From JAGVSR01 sp046074825 (GTDB taxonomy: Bacteria; Pseudomonadota; Alphaproteobacteria; Rhizobiales; Hyphomicrobiaceae), in contig JBJTOZ010000160.1 of the NCBI GenBank assembly GCA_046074825.1, forward strand, positions 1 to 10,169: DNA of 10,169 nt, given 5' to 3'. Below the pieces are notes generated by a model. That model was not told where the DNA came from, searched no databases, and saw only the letters and a program-made list of their open reading frames with translations. Made by a program: the position numbers and the translations under genes. The first letter of the stretch is position 1; every line of letters begins with the position of its first letter. Shown here in pieces: positions 7,880 to 10,169 of the stretch.

Positions 7880-8246
7880 GCCACCCTCAATGCTAGATTG
7901 TTTTGGTACACTAGATCCATTGAACTCGGCTAAAATGGGTAATTACTTGAGATGAATCACTCCAATTATTAATATTTTTGGGCGGTATACAGAAACTTCA
8001 AAAATCTCTAATTGCAATCTAAAAGGGGTCTGCCAGACAATTTCTTAATTCGTCTTGAATGTGAATCTTAATAATTTACTAAAGTTAATTAAAATAAGCT
8101 AGGATTTCTAGACTTTTCTGCATTTTAAGGATATTCCATCCGTAAACTTGAATTCAATTCCTAACTCAAGTACATAATTCTTTTGAATTTATTAACCAAC
8201 TCAGATGCATGTCTGTTAAGATTAAAGTGTTGGTTTGGAGAGCGAC
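7880..8246. promoter_or_regulatory. Divergent gap between fadD and the acyl carrier protein gene
   Basis: A 367-nt AT-rich stretch without a supportable gene; the longest frame I traced from an ATG (7878) is only 25 codons. It should hold promoters for both flanking genes. For the ACP direction, TTGAAT (8148-8153) with CATAAT (8173-8178) is the best pair by eye, with a long 19-nt spacer. The -35 lies inside a perfect palindrome, TTGAATTCAA (8148-8157). AAGGGGTCTGCC at 8023-8034, containing the perfect inverted repeat GTCTG-C-CAGAC (8028-8038), recurs between the two downstream genes. Confidence 0.4.
8023..8040 (+). repeat. Repeat copy 1, AAGGGGTCTGCC with GTCTG/CAGAC inverted repeat
   Basis: The 12 bases AAGGGGTCTGCC occur exactly twice as seen by eye, here and at 8556-8567, 533 bases apart. 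In this copy the right half CAGACAA follows directly, giving a tight palindrome GTCTG-C-CAGAC. It is 207 nt upstream of the ACP start. Confidence 0.5.
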
Positions 8247-8519
8247 ATGGACGAAGTAGCAACTAAAATAATTGGCATACTAAAAAAACACATGAAAGAG
8301 CCTCGCGATGATATTTCGCTTTCAACACAGCTTACAGACCTAAAAATTGAATCCTTAGATCTTGCAATGATCGTATTTGATATAGAAGATACATTTGGGA
8401 TCGAAATTCCCTATAATGCAAACGAAGATGTTGAAGATTTCAAAACTGTTGGTTCTGTTGTTGATAGGGTGAAAACCTTGATTTCTTCTGGGCCATCTGC
8501 AGCTGGGGCTAAAGCCTAA
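8247..8519 (+). CDS. Acyl carrier protein (specialised, NodF-like context)
   Basis: A 90-residue acidic acyl carrier protein that carries acyl chains on a 4'-phosphopantetheine arm. Ser36 in DLKIESLDLAMIVFDIED is the attachment site; the family motif is D-S-L and here the first residue is Glu, a conservative change. Helix I (about 1-16), the prosthetic-group helix II (about 36-50), a GIEIP segment (51-55) and the last helix starting at TVGSVVDRVKTLI (67-79) follow the ACP fold; the Ala/Gly/Ser-rich end (81-90) is probably disordered. I start at ATG 8247: GGAGAG at 8237-8242 is well placed for it, whereas a TTG at 8235 would overlap that site. It is followed by a NodE/FabF-like ketosynthase after 74 nt and diverges from fadD. 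It is not next to fabD, fabG or fabF as the housekeeping acpP would be, so I infer a dedicated second ACP. Confidence 0.9.
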   Translation: MDEVATKIIGILKKHMKEPRDDISLSTQLTDLKIESLDLAMIVFDIEDTFGIEIPYNANEDVEDFKTVGSVVDRVKTLISSGPSAAGAKA

Positions 8520-8555
8520 ATTCTCATTTTGTATTTAGAAAGATATTCATTCAAC

Positions 8556-8587
8556 AAGGGGTCTGCCTCCTAGGGTCAGACAAATCA
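8556..8587 (+). repeat. Repeat copy 2, hairpin between the ACP and ketosynthase genes
   Basis: The second copy of AAGGGGTCTGCC (8556-8567) is followed by TCCTA and GGGTCAGACAA. GTCTG (8561-8565) pairs with CAGAC (8577-8581), and CC with GG inside, forming a hairpin that ends 12 nt before the ketosynthase ATG. There is no Shine-Dalgarno sequence between hairpin and start; the only purine-rich stretch, AGGGTCAG (8572-8579), is inside it, so the fold could affect ketosynthase translation. Confidence 0.5.
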
Positions 8588-8593
8588 TAAGTT

Positions 8594-9844
8594 ATGCCAG
8601 TAGAAGGTCGAAAAGGGCATCGAGTTGTTGTAACTGGCATGGGTGTTGTTACGCCCATTGGAACGACGGTCGATGAGTTCTGGGCCAATCTAAAAATTGG
8701 AAAATCTGGTGTAAGCCCTCTAGAGGGTTTTCCTCTCGAGGATCTTAAAATTTTAATTGCTGCTCAAATAAAGGGCTTTGATCATAAAGCAAGATTGAAA
8801 CATTTTAAAAGAGATCGAATTATTACCCTCGCAGATAGATATTCCTGGTTTGCTGCTGTTGCTGCTGATGAAGCTGTAAAAATGTCACTGCTTTCTATGC
8901 CTATATCTGATCCCTATCGTTCGGCCTGTATCATTGGTTCTGGAGCTGGAGGATTAGTAACTTTTGAAACCGCATATCGAGATTTATTTATAAATAACAA
9001 AAGAGCGACCCACCCTCTGACGTTATTGAGGATTATCGGTTCTTCTGCAGCAGCACATGTTGGAATAGAGTTTGGAGTTAAAGGGCCAACATTTGCCACT
9101 TGCTCAGCGTGCTCAACCGCTACTCATGCAATTGGAATTGCGCGCGATTATATTCGCGATGGTCTTGTGGATGTCGCCCTTGCAGGTGCTTCAGAGTCAG
9201 TCATCAATTATGGGACTATGAAAGCTTGGCAAGCACTTCATGTTTTGTCTCCAGAGGGTTGTTTTCCTTTTGCCAAAAAGCGAAATGGCACTGTTTTGGG
9301 GGAAGGTGCAGGGGTTCTTGTTTTGGAAAGTTATGAGCACGCTAAAAAGAGAGGCGCTCAAATTCTTGCTGAACTTTGTGGATATGGAATGGCGTCTGAT
9401 AGTCAAGATATGGTAAAACCCACTGTTGAAGGCCCCTCGGTCGCCATGCAGAATGCTTTAAACGATGCTAACCTTAGACCAGAGATGATAAATTATTTAA
9501 ATGCACATGGAACAGCAACTGCAGATAATGATATTAATGAAACTAAAGCGATAAAAAATGTCTTTAAGGACTATGCCTATAAATTAGCAATTTCCTCTAC
9601 TAAATCTATGCATGGTCATCCTCTAGGAGCAGGGGGAGGGATAGAGGCGGTTGCCTGTATCAAAGCAATTCAGGAAGGATGGGTTCCGCCAACAATAGGT
9701 TTAGATGTTCCCGATGAGGATTGTGATCTTGACTATATTCCAAATCAAGGAAGGTTTCTAAGCGTTAAATATGCCATGTCAAATTCTTTTGCTTTCGGTG
9801 GACTTAATGCTGTTCTTATTTTTGGGCCGCCCCCATCAGATTAG
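8594..9844 (+). CDS. Beta-ketoacyl-ACP synthase, FabF/NodE-like
   Basis: A 416-residue thiolase-fold condensing enzyme that joins an acyl group to malonyl-ACP with loss of CO2, extending a fatty chain by two carbons. The strand VVVTGMGVVTPIG (11-23) opens the fold. The active site is complete: nucleophile Cys173 in TCSACSTATHAIG, His305 in YLNAHGTAT, Lys337 in SSTKSMHGH, and His342. The gate segment reads SNSFAFGGLNAVL (396-408), with Leu404 where Thr is usual. Length, the PTVEGPSVAM region, and ISSTKSMHGHPLG with ...QEGWVPPT... resemble NodE and related alphaproteobacterial enzymes more than housekeeping FabF. A stop codon at 8588-8590 fixes the start near ATG 8594; no good ribosome site is present. 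Together with the preceding ACP it forms a NodF/NodE-like pair; without nodA/B/C nearby I do not call it a nodulation gene. It could make an unusual or very long acyl chain, but that is inference. Confidence 0.93.
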   Translation: MPVEGRKGHRVVVTGMGVVTPIGTTVDEFWANLKIGKSGVSPLEGFPLEDLKILIAAQIKGFDHKARLKHFKRDRIITLADRYSWFAAVAADEAVKMSLLSMPISDPYRSACIIGSGAGGLVTFETAYRDLFINNKRATHPLTLLRIIGSSAAAHVGIEFGVKGPTFATCSACSTATHAIGIARDYIRDGLVDVALAGASESVINYGTMKAWQALHVLSPEGCFPFAKKRNGTVLGEGAGVLVLESYEHAKKRGAQILAELCGYGMASDSQDMVKPTVEGPSVAMQNALNDANLRPEMINYLNAHGTATADNDINETKAIKNVFKDYAYKLAISSTKSMHGHPLGAGGGIEAVACIKAIQEGWVPPTIGLDVPDEDCDLDYIPNQGRFLSVKYAMSNSFAFGGLNAVLIFGPPPSD

Positions 9845-9877
9845 GGTCGTATAATCACTGACGTCTGTTTATTACCA

Positions 9878-9934
9878 GAGGTTTAAATAGAAAACTATAT
9901 CCTGAAAAAAAAATAATTTTTCATTTTTAACCTC
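9878..9934. terminator. Weak stem-loops after the ketosynthase gene
   Basis: GAGGTT (9878-9883) can pair with AACCTC (9929-9934), and inside it TGAAAAA (9903-9909) pairs with TTTTTCA (9917-9923) around a 7-nt loop. Stems are AT-rich and only a short T-run follows, so this may serve as a terminator for the ketosynthase gene and, read leftward (T9 on that strand), for the tRNA gene. The call leans on position. Confidence 0.25.
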
Positions 9935-9982
9935 GATTATTTTCTTATTAGCTTAGAAAACAAAAAGGATGATAATTGTTGT

Positions 9983-10058
9983 TGGTGGGCCCGCCAGGAC
10001 TCGAACCTGGAACCAGGCGGTTATGAGCCGCCAGCTCTAACCATTGAGCTACGGGCCC
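9983..10058 (-). tRNA. tRNA with anticodon CAU, probably tRNA-Ile2 (lysidine-modified)
   Basis: A complete 76-nt cloverleaf on the minus strand. Acceptor arms GGGCCCG/CGGGCCC pair fully and the CCA end is encoded (TGG at 9983-9985 on the plus strand). The D-arm is GCTCAATGGTTAGAGC, the anticodon stem GGCGG/CCGCC encloses CTCATAA with anticodon CAT (10023-10025), and the T-arm is CCAGG-TTCGAGT-CCTGG. An elongator, not the initiator: the acceptor 1-72 pair is G-C. CAU belongs to Met or to Ile2, whose C34 is converted to lysidine by TilS to read AUA. C4-G69 and C5-G68, known TilS determinants in E. coli, and the overall likeness to E. coli ileX (GGCGACTCATAATCGC) favour Ile2; elongator Met remains possible. 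Confidence 0.93.
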
Positions 10059-10077
10059 TGAACAAGGGCACACTCTC

Positions 10078-10105
10078 CTTCTACACGAGACAAGATAATC
10101 ATCAA
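10078..10105 (-). promoter_or_regulatory. Possible promoter of the tRNA gene
   Basis: Read on the minus strand, TTGATG (10100-10105) and TAGAAG (10078-10083) are separated by 16 nt and each match the sigma-70 boxes at 4 of 6 positions. Initiation would fall about 12 nt before the tRNA 5' end at 10058, a fitting distance. The pair lies partly within an imperfect inverted repeat (ACACGAGAC 10083-10091 with GTCTCTGTGT 10106-10115). Confidence 0.3.
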
Positions 10106-10169
10106 GTCTCTGTGTAAAGAGTATGGTATCATTCTTTTAGTCTGACACTATGGAGAGGATATATATAAT

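Noticed and set aside
9100..9336. 78-codon frame inside the ketosynthase gene
   Set aside because: Out-of-frame overlap with the catalytic-cysteine region of an intact gene; Cys/Arg/Trp-rich composition is typical of a shadow frame.
8247..9844. Nodulation genes nodF/nodE
   Set aside because: The similarity is to the enzyme families only; no nodA, nodB, nodC or nod box is visible, so the symbols were not assigned.
10150..10169. Start of another gene at ATG 10150
   Set aside because: Only six codons remain before the window ends and no ribosome site precedes it.

Overview
The window reads as an ordinary stretch of chromosome from an AT-rich alphaproteobacterium. The gene order tpiA - small exported protein - secG - pyrG, with a ppiD-type chaperone gene and trpE running the other way, is the arrangement I associate with Rhodospirillales-like alphaproteobacteria. 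The SecG glycine-rich loop and the TrpE N-terminus also look alphaproteobacterial. Low GC could suggest a host-associated or streamlined lineage, but the start of a trp biosynthesis gene argues against an extremely reduced endosymbiont. Species-level placement is not possible from this sequence alone.

Layout. Bases 1-2317, minus strand: the 5' end of trpE (cut by the window edge), preceded 17 nt upstream by ppiD, a membrane-anchored periplasmic chaperone; the two look co-transcribed. Bases 2318-2512: divergent regulatory gap. Bases 2513-5980, plus strand: tpiA (TTG start), a small secreted protein with two cysteines, secG and pyrG, a housekeeping series covering glycolysis, protein export and CTP synthesis. 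Bases 6170-7879, minus strand: a FadD-type long-chain acyl-CoA synthetase convergent with pyrG. Bases 7880-8246: a 367-nt divergent gap. Bases 8247-9844, plus strand: a stand-alone acyl carrier protein and a NodE/FabF-like ketosynthase. Bases 9983-10058, minus strand: a tRNA with anticodon CAU, probably the lysidine-modified isoleucine tRNA. The last 111 bases hold no gene I can support.

How the genes fit together. The left two thirds are housekeeping. The right third is a lipid module: an acyl-activating enzyme beside a dedicated ACP and its condensing enzyme, outside any fabD-fabG-acpP-fabF cluster, which suggests a specialised fatty acyl chain rather than bulk fatty acid synthesis. I see no transposase, CRISPR array, toxin-antitoxin pair, phage gene or defence cassette, and no clearly new system. 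The points most worth a second look are the ACP/ketosynthase pair, a 12-base repeat with hairpin potential that occurs on both sides of the ACP gene, and homopolymer tracts (A12, C7) in the small exported protein gene.
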